From an uncultured Steroidobacter sp. (GTDB lineage: Bacteria > Pseudomonadota > Gammaproteobacteria > Steroidobacterales > Steroidobacteraceae): a stretch of DNA of 17,605 nt. Positions 8,011 to 15,064 of the stretch are shown one piece after another. The DNA is taken from NCBI GenBank assembly GCA_946478975.1, contig CAMLEO010000132.1, positions 1 to 17,605 on the forward strand, in the 5' to 3' direction. The notes under the pieces were generated by a model. That model was not told where the DNA came from. It made no database searches and saw nothing but the letters and a program-made list of their open reading frames with translations. Both the position numbers and the translations under genes were made by a program. Position 1 is the stretch's first letter; each line of letters opens with the position of its first letter.

Positions 8011-9231
8011 ATGCGTTCACGTTTTCCCCTGGTCGCGCTGGCAGTGGCGGCAGCGTTGCCGTCGCTCGCGTCGGCGGTCGACTTCTCCTATAGCGGCTTC
8101 TCGACCGCGAGTTATGCGCAGTCCGACACCGACGATGCGAGCGTCGGCTACGCCGCCCAGCCCGGCGGCATCGATTCCAGCGGCGATGTCACCACCGATT
8201 CCAAGATCGGCGTGCAGGTGACGGCCCGCTTCAACGACCTGATCTCCGCGACAGTGCAGGGCGTCGCTTACGCCGATATGACCGGCGATTGGGAGCCGCA
8301 CCTCGACTGGGCGTACGTGCGCCTGCAGGCGCTGCGCAACCTCAGCCTGCGTGCCGGCTACCTGCGCGCGCCGACGTTCATGTATTCCGATTCCGTGTTC
8401 GTCGGCTACTCGAACGTGTGGGTCCGTCCGCCGCTGGAAGTTTATAACTTGTCACCGGTGTACCAGATGCGCGGCTTCGATGCGACCTGGCGCACCACCG
8501 TCGGCCCGGTGCAGGTCTCGTTGAATCCCTACTACGGCGACGGCGAGGTCGACATTCCGAACGGCACGATCGACGTGCCGTCGTGGGCGGGCATCGCTGC
8601 CACGGCCGAGTACAACTCGTTCCTGGTGCGCGCCGGCTACTCCGAAGTGAAGCTCGGCTATGACCAGGAGTCGCAGCTGGCACCGGTCATCAACGCGCTG
8701 CGCGCCCTTCCTTCGAGCTTCTGCGGCGCCTGCTCCTCGCTGAGCTCCCGGCTCGATCTCGACGGCACGATCATTCACAACCTGAACGTCGGCGCCCAGT
8801 ATGACGACGGCAAGAACTATGTCGCCGCCGAAATCGGCCAGTCGCGCACCGACAACTATCTGATCGTCGCCAAGACCGGCGCGTATGCCACTTACGGCCG
8901 TCGCTTCGGCAACATCATGCCGTATGCAACGTATGCGCAGCTGCGTCGTGACACCGAGACGCACTCGGATGCGATTCCGGCCGTGGGCCCGCTCGCGCCG
9001 CTGAATTTTGCAGTGAACGCCACGCTCGCGGCCGGCGCCGGCGACCAGAACAGCTACAGCGTCGGTGTGCGCTATGAGCTGCCTGCGTTCTCGGTGCTCA
9101 AGGGCTCGCTGGTGAAGCTGCAGCTCGATCACATCGATACGAAGGACACCAACGGCATGTTGAACGCCGTGCAGCCGGGCTTCGACGGCACGCTGAACAT
9201 GCTCAGCGCCTCCTTCGACTTCATTTTCTAA
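8011..9231 (+). CDS. Outer-membrane porin-like beta-barrel protein
   Basis: A 406-residue protein with a clean Sec signal (MRSRFPLVALAVAAALPSLA, cleaved near ASA-V). The rest is beta-barrel-like, with alternating hydrophobic strands and conserved blocks such as TDSKIGVQVTARFNDL, LDWAYVRLQ, LRAGYLRAPTFMYSDS and WVRPPLEVYNLSP, ending SASFDFIF with the C-terminal Phe. I recognise this as a proteobacterial porin-like family often found beside short PstS-like proteins and sensory proteins. Specificity is unknown. The ATG at 8011 is preceded by GGAG at a 9-nt spacing. The frame stays open upstream to 7699, but that extension has no signal peptide and overlaps the divergent CYTH gene. The next gene begins 8 nt after the stop, so the two are almost certainly co-transcribed. 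Confidence 0.85.
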   Translation: MRSRFPLVALAVAAALPSLASAVDFSYSGFSTASYAQSDTDDASVGYAAQPGGIDSSGDVTTDSKIGVQVTARFNDLISATVQGVAYADMTGDWEPHLDWAYVRLQALRNLSLRAGYLRAPTFMYSDSVFVGYSNVWVRPPLEVYNLSPVYQMRGFDATWRTTVGPVQVSLNPYYGDGEVDIPNGTIDVPSWAGIAATAEYNSFLVRAGYSEVKLGYDQESQLAPVINALRALPSSFCGACSSLSSRLDLDGTIIHNLNVGAQYDDGKNYVAAEIGQSRTDNYLIVAKTGAYATYGRRFGNIMPYATYAQLRRDTETHSDAIPAVGPLAPLNFAVNATLAAGAGDQNSYSVGVRYELPAFSVLKGSLVKLQLDHIDTKDTNGMLNAVQPGFDGTLNMLSASFDFIF

Positions 9232-9239
9232 GGTGAACC

Positions 9240-9665
9240 ATGCGTAGTCTGAAAGTGATGATCGCAGCCACCGCGCTGTCGCTGGCCTCGCTGGCCGCAC
9301 ACGCCGAGCTGGTTGTGATCGTAAATCCGAAAAACCCGGCGGCGAATCTCACCGCCGACCAGGTCTCGGCATTGTTTCTTGGCACGGCAACGACGTTCCC
9401 GGACGGCGGCGCTGCGACCCTGGCGGACCAGCCGGAATCGGCGAGCATTCGCGGTGATTTCTATCAGAAAGCCACCGGTCGCTCGGTCGCGCAGGTGAAA
9501 GCCACCTGGGCGCGCCTCACCTTCACGGGTAAAGGCACGCCGCCGAAGGAGCTGAAAACGGACGCCGAAGTGAAAGCGTTCGTCGCGTCGGATCCGAAGG
9601 CCATCGGCTATGTCGATGCCAGCGCGGTCGACGGCTCGGTCAAGGCCGTACTGAAGCTGCAATAA
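9240..9665 (+). CDS. Short PstS-like periplasmic binding protein
   Basis: A 141-residue exported protein (Sec signal about 1-22, ending AAHAE). The mature part matches the core of the phosphate-binding protein family: [21 protein letters not shown] (about 36-56), a basic/aromatic [12 protein letters not shown] (about 70-81), [11 protein letters not shown] (about 94-104) and IGYVDASAV (about 121-129). Full PstS proteins are around 300-350 residues, so this corresponds to roughly one lobe. Such short forms are common and are usually annotated as phosphate ABC transporter substrate-binding proteins although no transporter genes are nearby. Here the neighbours are a porin (8 nt upstream) and a chemoreceptor, so a sensory or ligand-presenting role is more likely than transport. 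AAGGTG (9230-9235) serves as ribosome site and overlaps the porin stop. Confidence 0.82.
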   Translation: MRSLKVMIAATALSLASLAAHAELVVIVNPKNPAANLTADQVSALFLGTATTFPDGGAATLADQPESASIRGDFYQKATGRSVAQVKATWARLTFTGKGTPPKELKTDAEVKAFVASDPKAIGYVDASAVDGSVKAVLKLQ

Positions 9666-9673
9666 AGGGCGAT

Positions 9674-9702
9674 GGTCGGCGGGCTCATCGAGCTCGCCGA
9701 CC
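9674..9702 (+). terminator. Strong hairpin after the PstS-like gene
   Basis: A 13-bp stem (9674-9686 with 9690-9702, all paired if one G-U wobble is allowed) closes a 3-nt ATC loop and is followed by CTCTTGGTT. This resembles an intrinsic terminator with a poor T-tract. It lies 8 nt after the binding-protein stop and 42 nt before the chemoreceptor ATG, so it would stop or attenuate read-through into the chemoreceptor gene. Confidence 0.65.
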
Positions 9703-9744
9703 CTCTTGGTTCGCACGGATGCCGTTAGGAACAAAACGAAGATC

Positions 9745-11349
9745 ATGAAATTCAAACATCGCATCTGGCTGCTGCCCATCATGACCGCAGTGATCGTCAC
9801 CGTGGGCATCGCAATCAACTCGCGAATTACGTCCACGACCTCATCGGCGCTCGCGCGCGTCGAGAACGTCCAGTATCCCAGCGTCGAAGCTTTGCGGACG
9901 ATGCGGCTGGCCGTGGTGGATGTCCAAGAATCGTTGCAGCGAGCGGTCGCTGAAGGCGATCAGAACGCCATTGCCGCGGCCGACGCCGGCGCCAAGACCG
10001 TGCGCGAAGCGTTGAAGGAATTGGCCACGGCCGATTCTAAAAATCTCCTGCCCGGCGAATTGGGAAGGTCGTTCGACGACTACTATGCAGCCGCACTGTC
10101 GGCGACGCGCATCATGCTGGGCACCGAAACCGGTGACGGCACGCAGGCCATCGCCAAGATGCAGAAAACATCCGAAGCTTTGATGGGCCTGCTCAATCAA
10201 TCGCAGGAGGCGGCGATCAAAGAGTTCCGGACGCTGCTCTCCAGCAGCACCAGCAACGTGGAGCGCAGCCTCACGGTCAGCCTGATCATGGCAGCCGTCA
10301 CATTGCTGGCGCTGGGCGTGGGCTCGTGGTTCCTGATCACCAGCGTATTTCGCAGCCTCGGCGGCGAGCCTGAGCTCGCGGTCGACACCGTGCGCTCGAT
10401 TGCAACCGGTGACTTTACGACCGCTGTGAAGTTACAACCGGGCGATGACGCGAGCCTCCTGCACGGTATCGAGACTCTGCGCCGCAAGCTCGGCACTTTG
10501 ATTCAAGATGTGCGCAAGACTTCGCAGGCGGTCGACTCCGCGGCGGGCGACATCAACTCCGGCATCGATCGTTTGAGCTCGCGCACTTCGGACCAGGCGG
10601 CGAGCCTGGAAGAAACGGCTTCGAGCATGGAAGAAATGACAGTCACGGTGAAACGCAACGCCGACAATGCGCGTCATGCAAACGAGCTGGCATGCGCAGC
10701 GCGCGACCAGGCCGAGCGCGGCGGTGAAGTGGCGGTGCGTGCGATCGGCGCGATGACCGAGATCAACAACTCCAGCCGTCGCATTGCCGACATCATCGGC
10801 GTGATCGACGAGATCGCGTTTCAAACGAATCTGCTGGCGTTGAATGCGGCGGTCGAAGCCGCTCGAGCCGGCGAGCAAGGCCGCGGCTTCGCGGTCGTCG
10901 CTTCGGAAGTTCGCAACCTTGCTCAGCGCAGCGCCACCGCGGCGCATGAGATCAAAGCGCTGATTCAAGACAGCGTGGCGAAAGTTCAGGACGGCTCGAA
11001 GCTGGTGGACGAGTCGGGCAAACACCTGAGCGACATCGTCGGCGCCGCCAAGAAGGTTGCTGACATCATCGGCGAGATCTCCTCGGCCAGCCAGCAGCAG
11101 GCCAGCGGCCTCGACCAGGTGAACGGCGCCATCATGCAGATGGACGAATCGACGCAGCAGAACGCGGCGATGGCGGAAGAAACATCGGCCGTGGCGGCGT
11201 CGATGGCGACGCAGGCGAAGGAGCTGATCCAGCTGATCTCGCTGTTCAAGATCGATGAGCGCGGTCAAGTTGAGTCGCAGCGCTACGCTGCCACGTACGC
11301 GAGCTCGCAGGTTGCGACCGGTGAAGAAGAGTACCGGCGCGTTGCCTGA
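9745..11349 (+). CDS. Methyl-accepting chemotaxis protein
   Basis: A 534-residue transmembrane chemoreceptor. TM1 is at about 7-24 ([17 protein letters not shown]), followed by a helical periplasmic sensor of about 150 residues (four-helix-bundle size), TM2 at about 178-203, a HAMP domain (about 204-255, beginning FRSLGGEPE) and a long cytoplasmic signalling coiled coil. The conserved tip is intact: [20 protein letters not shown] at 356-375, then [18 protein letters not shown]. Methylation-region glutamine and glutamate pairs are visible ([13 protein letters not shown]). The C-terminus (EEEYRRVA) lacks a CheR/CheB-binding NWETF-like pentapeptide. I prefer the ATG at 9745, which begins just before TM1, over the TTG at 9706. 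The porin and PstS-like genes upstream suggest it may sense a ligand delivered by the binding protein. No che genes are in the window. Confidence 0.93.
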   Translation: MKFKHRIWLLPIMTAVIVTVGIAINSRITSTTSSALARVENVQYPSVEALRTMRLAVVDVQESLQRAVAEGDQNAIAAADAGAKTVREALKELATADSKNLLPGELGRSFDDYYAAALSATRIMLGTETGDGTQAIAKMQKTSEALMGLLNQSQEAAIKEFRTLLSSSTSNVERSLTVSLIMAAVTLLALGVGSWFLITSVFRSLGGEPELAVDTVRSIATGDFTTAVKLQPGDDASLLHGIETLRRKLGTLIQDVRKTSQAVDSAAGDINSGIDRLSSRTSDQAASLEETASSMEEMTVTVKRNADNARHANELACAARDQAERGGEVAVRAIGAMTEINNSSRRIADIIGVIDEIAFQTNLLALNAAVEAARAGEQGRGFAVVASEVRNLAQRSATAAHEIKALIQDSVAKVQDGSKLVDESGKHLSDIVGAAKKVADIIGEISSASQQQASGLDQVNGAIMQMDESTQQNAAMAEETSAVAASMATQAKELIQLISLFKIDERGQVESQRYAATYASSQVATGEEEYRRVA

Positions 11350-11413
11350 GGACGCGCTGTGGTTCGACTTGTGACGCGGTAAGCACGCTCCCTGCGATTG
11401 CAACCTTTCGGGG

Positions 11414-11442
11414 CGCGGGGGGATTTCTTGGAATCCCCCGCG
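11414..11442 (+). other. Stem-loop between the chemoreceptor and BON genes
   Basis: GGGGGATT (11418-11425) pairs with AATCCCCC (11432-11439) around a TCTTGG loop. CGC/GCG pairs extend the stem below one bulged G. There is no T-run after it. It lies 28 nt upstream of the BON-protein ATG, so it could be the 3' end of the chemoreceptor transcript or a leader structure of the BON mRNA. The sequence does not decide between these. Confidence 0.45.
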
Positions 11443-11470
11443 ATGCGCGCAACCGCTACGAGGAGCCGCC

Positions 11471-12205
11471 ATGTACTCTCGTCCCGCCTCCCGCTCCCTT
11501 TCTGGAACCGCACAACTCGGTCTGGCCATCGGCGCGCTATTGACCGGCGCGAGCCTGATGTATTTGTTCGATCCGAGGTCGGGCCGGCGTCGCCGCACCT
11601 TGCTCAGCGGGCAGGTGAATCGCGGACTGCGCCAGACGCGCGAGTTCGCGCAAAAAGTACGCACTGACGACGAGACGCTCGCCGAACGCGCCCGCGCCGC
11701 GCTCGGCAGGTTGTGCTCACATCCGGGTGCGCTCGAAATCACCTGCACCGATCGCGTCGTGCACGTGAGCGGCGACATTCTCTCGCACGAAGTGAAGCAG
11801 GTGCTGCATGGCCTGCGAAATGTTCGCGGCGTGAAAAACGTCGTGAACGAGTTGAACGTGCACGAGAGCGCCGGGTCGATCGCGGCATTGCAGGGCGAAG
11901 GCCGGCCGCTCGCCGCAGGTCTTCCCGAATATCTGCAGGAGAATTGGTCACCCGCGCCACGAGTCGTCGTCGGCGCGGTCGGTGTCGGCCTGCTCGCAAG
12001 CAGCTTCGGATCATCGCGCCTGAATGTGAGCTCGGCCGCGTTAGGTGTGGCGGGCGCGGCGATGCTGTTGCGTGCGATCACCAATCGTTCGCTCGCCCGG
12101 CTGATCGGCGTCGGCGCGAGTGCCGACGACGGCTTCCTGATTCAACAGACACTGCACGTCGGGCACGACCGTGCGTCACCGACTGTATCGGTCCGAATGC
12201 ACTGA
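11471..12205 (+). CDS. BON-domain membrane protein, C-terminally short
   Basis: A 244-residue protein. An N-terminal hydrophobic segment (about 14-32) ends in the DPRSGRRRR motif (34-42) common to YtxH/BON-type envelope proteins. A BON domain follows (about 68-131, including VHVSGDILSHEV and VRGVKNVVNELNVH), a fold that binds membranes or phospholipid. NWSPAPRVVVGAVGVGLL and LGVAGAAMLLRAITNRS (about 158-206) give two further membrane segments. LARLIGVGA...IQQTLHV (209-230) is the point where relatives enter a SRPBCC domain, but this protein stops 14 residues later. GAGGAG just upstream (about 11460-11465) supports the ATG. BON proteins are often linked to envelope or osmotic stress; its role here is not known. 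Confidence 0.8.
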   Translation: MYSRPASRSLSGTAQLGLAIGALLTGASLMYLFDPRSGRRRRTLLSGQVNRGLRQTREFAQKVRTDDETLAERARAALGRLCSHPGALEITCTDRVVHVSGDILSHEVKQVLHGLRNVRGVKNVVNELNVHESAGSIAALQGEGRPLAAGLPEYLQENWSPAPRVVVGAVGVGLLASSFGSSRLNVSSAALGVAGAAMLLRAITNRSLARLIGVGASADDGFLIQQTLHVGHDRASPTVSVRMH

Positions 12206-12225
12206 AGTGCCGCTGCTGCGCTGAC

Positions 12226-12256
12226 GGAATGACGGTGTAATCTGCACCGTCATTCC
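12226..12256. promoter_or_regulatory. Perfect 12-bp inverted repeat upstream of the GST-like gene
   Basis: GGAATGACGGTG (12226-12237) is perfectly inverted at 12245-12256 with a 7-nt spacer. It lies 20 nt after the BON-protein stop and 20 nt before the GST-like ATG. No T-tract follows on either strand. It may be a terminator of the BON gene or a dimeric repressor or activator site for the GST-like gene. Symmetry alone cannot tell these apart. Confidence 0.55.
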
Positions 12257-12276
12257 TCAATGGACGGTGCTGACCG

Positions 12277-12912
12277 ATGACTCCAGTGCAACTGTTCGGA
12301 CGCCGCAGCTCGCATTTCACGCGCGTCGCTCGCATCTTCGCCGAGGATCTCGGCGTGCCCTATGAGATCGTTCCGATCTATGACATGAAGGAGCTGGATC
12401 CGCAGCTCTATGCGGACAACCCGGCGCTGAAGCTGCCTACCCTGCGCATCGGCAACGACGTGATCTTCGGCACCGAGAACATTTGTCGCACGCTCGCCGA
12501 TCACGCCGGCTCGCCGGCCGGCATCGTGTGGCCGGAGCAACTGCGCACGCCGCTGCAAAGAAATGCGCAAGAGCTGGTCTGGCACTGCATGGCCGCGCAG
12601 GTGCAGATCGTGGTGGGCACGCTGGTCGGCAAGCTGCCGATCGAGAACATTTATTTCGAGAAGGCGCTGGCCGGGTTCACCGGCGCGCTCGGCTGGCTGG
12701 ACCGCCACGTGGAGCAGGTCGTCGCCTCGCTGCCCGCATCCCGCAAAATCAGCCTGTTCGAAACCACGCTGTTTTGCCTGATCGAGCACCTGCAGTTTCG
12801 TCAGACGTTGCCGGTCGATGGCTTCACGGCCCTGGGCCAGTTTGCCGCAACGTTTGCTACGCGCCCCGCCGCCCAGCGCACGCCTTACCAGGTCGAGGTG
12901 CGCCCGAATTGA
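12277..12912 (+). CDS. Glutathione S-transferase family protein
   Basis: A 211-residue cytosolic protein, the normal length for the family. The N-terminal thioredoxin-like half begins QLFGRRSSHFTRVARIFAED, with SSHF (11-14) where the catalytic Ser or Cys lies. KLPTL (52-56) contains the cis-proline that binds the glutathione backbone, and TENICRTLA (66-74) matches the gamma-glutamyl-binding helix, with EN in place of the commoner ES. The C-terminal half (about 85-205) is the all-helical domain. The family conjugates glutathione to electrophiles or reduces peroxides and disulfides; the substrate is unknown. The Shine-Dalgarno sequence is weak. The gene lies just upstream of the Ku operon, which may be chance or may reflect shared stress regulation. 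Confidence 0.85.
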   Translation: MTPVQLFGRRSSHFTRVARIFAEDLGVPYEIVPIYDMKELDPQLYADNPALKLPTLRIGNDVIFGTENICRTLADHAGSPAGIVWPEQLRTPLQRNAQELVWHCMAAQVQIVVGTLVGKLPIENIYFEKALAGFTGALGWLDRHVEQVVASLPASRKISLFETTLFCLIEHLQFRQTLPVDGFTALGQFAATFATRPAAQRTPYQVEVRPN

Positions 12913-12936
12913 GGCGCCGTGGAACACGGCTGCGCC
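12913..12936 (+). terminator. Weak hairpin after the GST-like gene
   Basis: GGCGC-CGTG (12913-12920, with overlap at the central C) pairs with CACG-GCGCC-like bases (12925-12936) around a GAA loop, with a 3-nt bulge. It begins right after the GST-like stop codon, and a short T-run (12945-12948) follows 8 nt later. It may be a poor intrinsic terminator that leaves some read-through into the zinc-ribbon/Ku operon. Confidence 0.35.
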
Positions 12937-12980
12937 TGCTGAAGTTTTCCTTACAGTTCGGCGACTGAGCAGGAGACGCA

Positions 12981-13196
12981 ATGCCGAAGGCCAAAGCGAC
13001 ATCCCAGCAGGCCAGCCAGGCCCTGCCGTGGTACCTGAGCGAGGGGGACGAGGAATGTCCCCATTGCGGTCAGTGGTATGCATACGAGCTGGAAATCCGC
13101 TGCCCCGACTGCGACGCGCCGAGCTGTCCTCACTGCCAATGCTCGGGCTGCGTGGTGACGGTCACCGCAATCGAGGTGCAGTCCCATGGCGGCTAG
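12981..13196 (+). CDS. Small eight-cysteine zinc-ribbon protein, first gene of the Ku operon
   Basis: A 71-residue protein I cannot assign to a named family. Four cysteine pairs are visible: CPHC (26-29), CPDC (41-44), CPHC (49-52) and CSGC (54-57). This is enough for two zinc sites, or for a ribbon plus an extra knuckle. The N-terminus (about 1-19) is polar and probably flexible, followed by PWYLSEGDE. There is no signal peptide or membrane segment, so it is cytoplasmic. AGGAG (12971-12975) lies 5 nt before the ATG, a strong start. Its last 11 bases overlap the start of Ku1, which indicates translational coupling and points to a shared task. Possible roles are DNA or Ku binding in end joining, or an operon-specific regulator. 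Function is inferred from position only. Confidence 0.82.
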   Translation: MPKAKATSQQASQALPWYLSEGDEECPHCGQWYAYELEIRCPDCDAPSCPHCQCSGCVVTVTAIEVQSHGG

Positions 13197-13968
13197 AGCG
13201 ATCTGGAAAGGCGAGCTGCAGATCGGCAAGCAGCCGGTCGGCGTAAAGCTGTACTCGGCCATCGAAGATCGCAGCATTCGTTTTCACCTGCTGCACGAGA
13301 AAGATCGCGCGCCGGTCGAGCAGCACATCGTGCGCAAGGACACCGGCAAGGATGTGCCCAAGGAAGAGATGCGCAAGGCGTTCGCCGTCAACCAGACCTC
13401 TGCGGTGATCCTGCAACCGGATGAACTGGACAAGCTGGTCCCGCCCGAATCACGCGAAATCAACCTGTGTCGTTTCGTTGCGCCGGAGGTGCTCGGCGAT
13501 CAATGGTTCGAACGTCCGTACTACCTCGGCCCGGACGGCGACGACGACGAATACTTCGCGCTTGCGGAAGCGCTCGAACGCAAGCAGGTCATCGGCATCG
13601 CGCGCTGGGTCATGCGCAAGAAACGTTATCTCGGCGCGCTCAGCAGCGTCGACGGCTATCTGATCATGACCACGTTGCGGCGGGCCGACCAGGTGTTGAG
13701 TTTCTCGAATGTGAGACCCGAGAAGTCCTCGCTGCCGCAGGCTCATGAAATGAAACTGGCCGAGCAGCTGGTGTCGTCCATCGAAGCGGACTTCAATCCG
13801 GAAGCGTGGCAGAACGAATATCGCGAGCGGCTGTGCAAGCTCATCGAAGCAAAAGCCCGCGGCGAGAAGGTCGAACGCGTGCGCGTGAAGAAGAAGGCGC
13901 CGCAAGCGAGTCTTGCCGATAGCCTGAAGGCGAGCATTGCCGCGGCCAAGGAGCGCAAAGTTGCCTAA
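13186..13968 (+). CDS. ku: Ku protein, compact paralogue (Ku1), non-homologous end joining
   Basis: A 260-residue bacterial Ku protein, which forms a dimeric ring on double-strand DNA ends and recruits the repair ligase LigD. The core is recognisable: ARAIWKGELQIG (3-14), VKLYSAIEDRSIRFHLLH (20-37), WFERPYYLGP (about 107-116), IGIARWVMRKKRYLGAL (about 136-152) and the dimer/bridge region LAEQLVSSIEADFNPEAW (about 191-208), continuing YRERLCKLIEAK. The tail is short (SLADSLKASIAAAKERKVA). It lacks the cysteines seen at the usual VCxxCG-like position (HIVRKDTGKDV instead). The start at 13186 has GAGGTG (13173-13178) 7 nt upstream, inside the zinc-ribbon gene. The gene overlaps its neighbours on both sides (11 nt and 8 nt), so the three are one translational unit. 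Confidence 0.95.
   Translation: MAARAIWKGELQIGKQPVGVKLYSAIEDRSIRFHLLHEKDRAPVEQHIVRKDTGKDVPKEEMRKAFAVNQTSAVILQPDELDKLVPPESREINLCRFVAPEVLGDQWFERPYYLGPDGDDDEYFALAEALERKQVIGIARWVMRKKRYLGALSSVDGYLIMTTLRRADQVLSFSNVRPEKSSLPQAHEMKLAEQLVSSIEADFNPEAWQNEYRERLCKLIEAKARGEKVERVRVKKKAPQASLADSLKASIAAAKERKVA
13948..13953 (+). promoter_or_regulatory. Shine-Dalgarno site that sets the Ku2 start
   Basis: AAGGAG lies inside the 3' end of Ku1, 7 nt before a TTG at 13961. This favours TTG 13961 over the upstream in-frame TTG at 13937, which has no such site. The chosen start overlaps the Ku1 stop (13966-13968) by 8 nt. Confidence 0.75.
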
Positions 13969-15013
13969 GCGTAAACGCAAACAAGCGGCCGAGGTCGAGT
14001 CCGAGCAGGAACAGGAAAGCTCCAGTGCGCGCGTGCGCTCGCTGTGGTCGGGAACGATCACCTTCGGCCTGGTCAGCATTCCGGTCGATCTGCTCGCCGC
14101 CGTTCGTCCGAGACAAACGGCCATGAAGCTGGTCGACAAGGCCGGCCATGCATTGGGCCGGCAGTATCACTGCTCGAAAGAAGGCAGGAAGGTCGACTAC
14201 GACGACCTGGTGCGCGGCTACGAGACCGACGACGGCAAGATGGTGGTGATCACCGACGAGGAATTCGAGTCCGTCGCGCCGGAGATGTCGGCCGACATCG
14301 AGCTGCGCAGCTTCGTGCCGTTGGAGCAGATTCCGCCGTTATATTTTCAGAAGCCTTATTTCCTCGCGCCGGCAGGGAAATCGTCCAAGGCTTATAACTT
14401 GCTGTCCGCAACCATGCAGAAGTCCGGCCGTGTCGCGATCGGTAGCTTTGTGATGAGAGGCCACGAGTACCTGGTCGCCATCGTTTCGGACAACGGCGTG
14501 CTGCGCGCGGATACGCTGCGTTATGCGGATGAGATTCGCACGCCCGAAACCATCGGGCTGCCGAAGCGGGCCAAGGTCGCTGCGTCCAAAGTCACTCATT
14601 TCACCAAGGCGATTGAAGATCTGACTCGCGATGAGCTGGATATGTCGGAGCTGCAGGATCGCGAGGCCGAGGAGCTGCACGAGCTCGCGGAGTCGAAGAA
14701 GGAACATCGCGACGATGTGATCCATCCGACCGGCGCTGAAGCCGAAGATGCGGAAGTGGCCACGGGCGGCGCCAAGATCATCGATTTGATGGAAGTGCTG
14801 CGCAAGAGCTTGTCGAAGAGCACCGTCGTGCGCACGGCCGAGGCCAGCGCTCCGATCTCACTTGCAGAACGACGCGCCGAGCGAGAAGCGAGAGCATCCG
14901 CCGCGAGCGCCCCGCCGACGAAAAAGAAAGCGGCTGCGAAACGCAAGAGCAAAGGTCCCGCGAAATCCAAGGCGAAAACCAAAGCAGCCAAGAAGCGAGC
15001 GCGCCGAGCGTGA
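13961..15013 (+). CDS. ku: Ku protein, long paralogue with basic tail (Ku2)
   Basis: A 350-residue Ku protein from a TTG start. It begins with a basic patch (PKRKRKQ, 2-8) and an acidic linker, then the Ku core: VRSLWSGTITFGLVSIPVDL (25-44), QYHCSKEGRKVDYDDLVRGY (68-87), FVPLEQIPPLYFQKPYFLAP (118-137), GRVAIGSFVMRGHEYLVAI (156-174) and LRADTLRYADEIR (181-193). The dimer-arm section (about 205-255) is much altered against the usual LAEQLI...YREALLELIEAK. The IIDLMEVLRKSL motif (273-284) remains. The C-terminus (about 318-350) is a Lys/Ala/Arg tail, as in the DNA-binding extensions of mycobacterial and other long Ku proteins. Together with Ku1 it could form a heterodimer, as proposed for paired Ku genes in rhizobia. 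No ligD is in the window. Confidence 0.95.
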   Translation: MPKRKRKQAAEVESEQEQESSSARVRSLWSGTITFGLVSIPVDLLAAVRPRQTAMKLVDKAGHALGRQYHCSKEGRKVDYDDLVRGYETDDGKMVVITDEEFESVAPEMSADIELRSFVPLEQIPPLYFQKPYFLAPAGKSSKAYNLLSATMQKSGRVAIGSFVMRGHEYLVAIVSDNGVLRADTLRYADEIRTPETIGLPKRAKVAASKVTHFTKAIEDLTRDELDMSELQDREAEELHELAESKKEHRDDVIHPTGAEAEDAEVATGGAKIIDLMEVLRKSLSKSTVVRTAEASAPISLAERRAEREARASAASAPPTKKKAAAKRKSKGPAKSKAKTKAAKKRARRA

Positions 15014-15019
15014 GCTGCA

Positions 15020-15049
15020 CGGCGCTGTGCCCAAACAAGCACAGCGCCG
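15020..15049. terminator. Perfect 11-bp hairpin between convergent Ku2 and HAF genes
   Basis: CGGCGCTGTGC (15020-15030) is exactly inverted at 15039-15049 around an 8-nt CCAAACAA loop. It starts 6 nt after the Ku2 stop and lies 15 nt from the stop of the convergent HAF gene. There is no T-run on either strand, so it is either a bidirectional terminator that depends on the stem alone or an mRNA 3'-end stabiliser. Confidence 0.6.
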
Positions 15050-15064
15050 GCCTCCGCCCAGAAC

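Noticed and set aside
10432..12084. 550-codon open frame on the minus strand across the chemoreceptor and BON genes
   Set aside because: It spans two genes with strong family matches on the other strand and shows no motif of its own.
12921..12946. GGAAC-N17-AGTT resembling a general-stress ECF promoter before the zinc-ribbon/Ku operon
   Set aside because: That consensus belongs to alphaproteobacteria, the -10 element is only partly matched, and the bases overlap a hairpin after the GST-like gene. Not strong enough to claim.
13937..13960. Upstream TTG as the Ku2 start
   Set aside because: It has no ribosome site, while TTG 13961 has AAGGAG 7 nt before it.
14837..14847. 11-base match to the repeat core (reverse orientation) inside Ku2
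   Set aside because: Only the GC core matches and the flanks do not. It lies in coding sequence and is expected by chance in GC-rich DNA.
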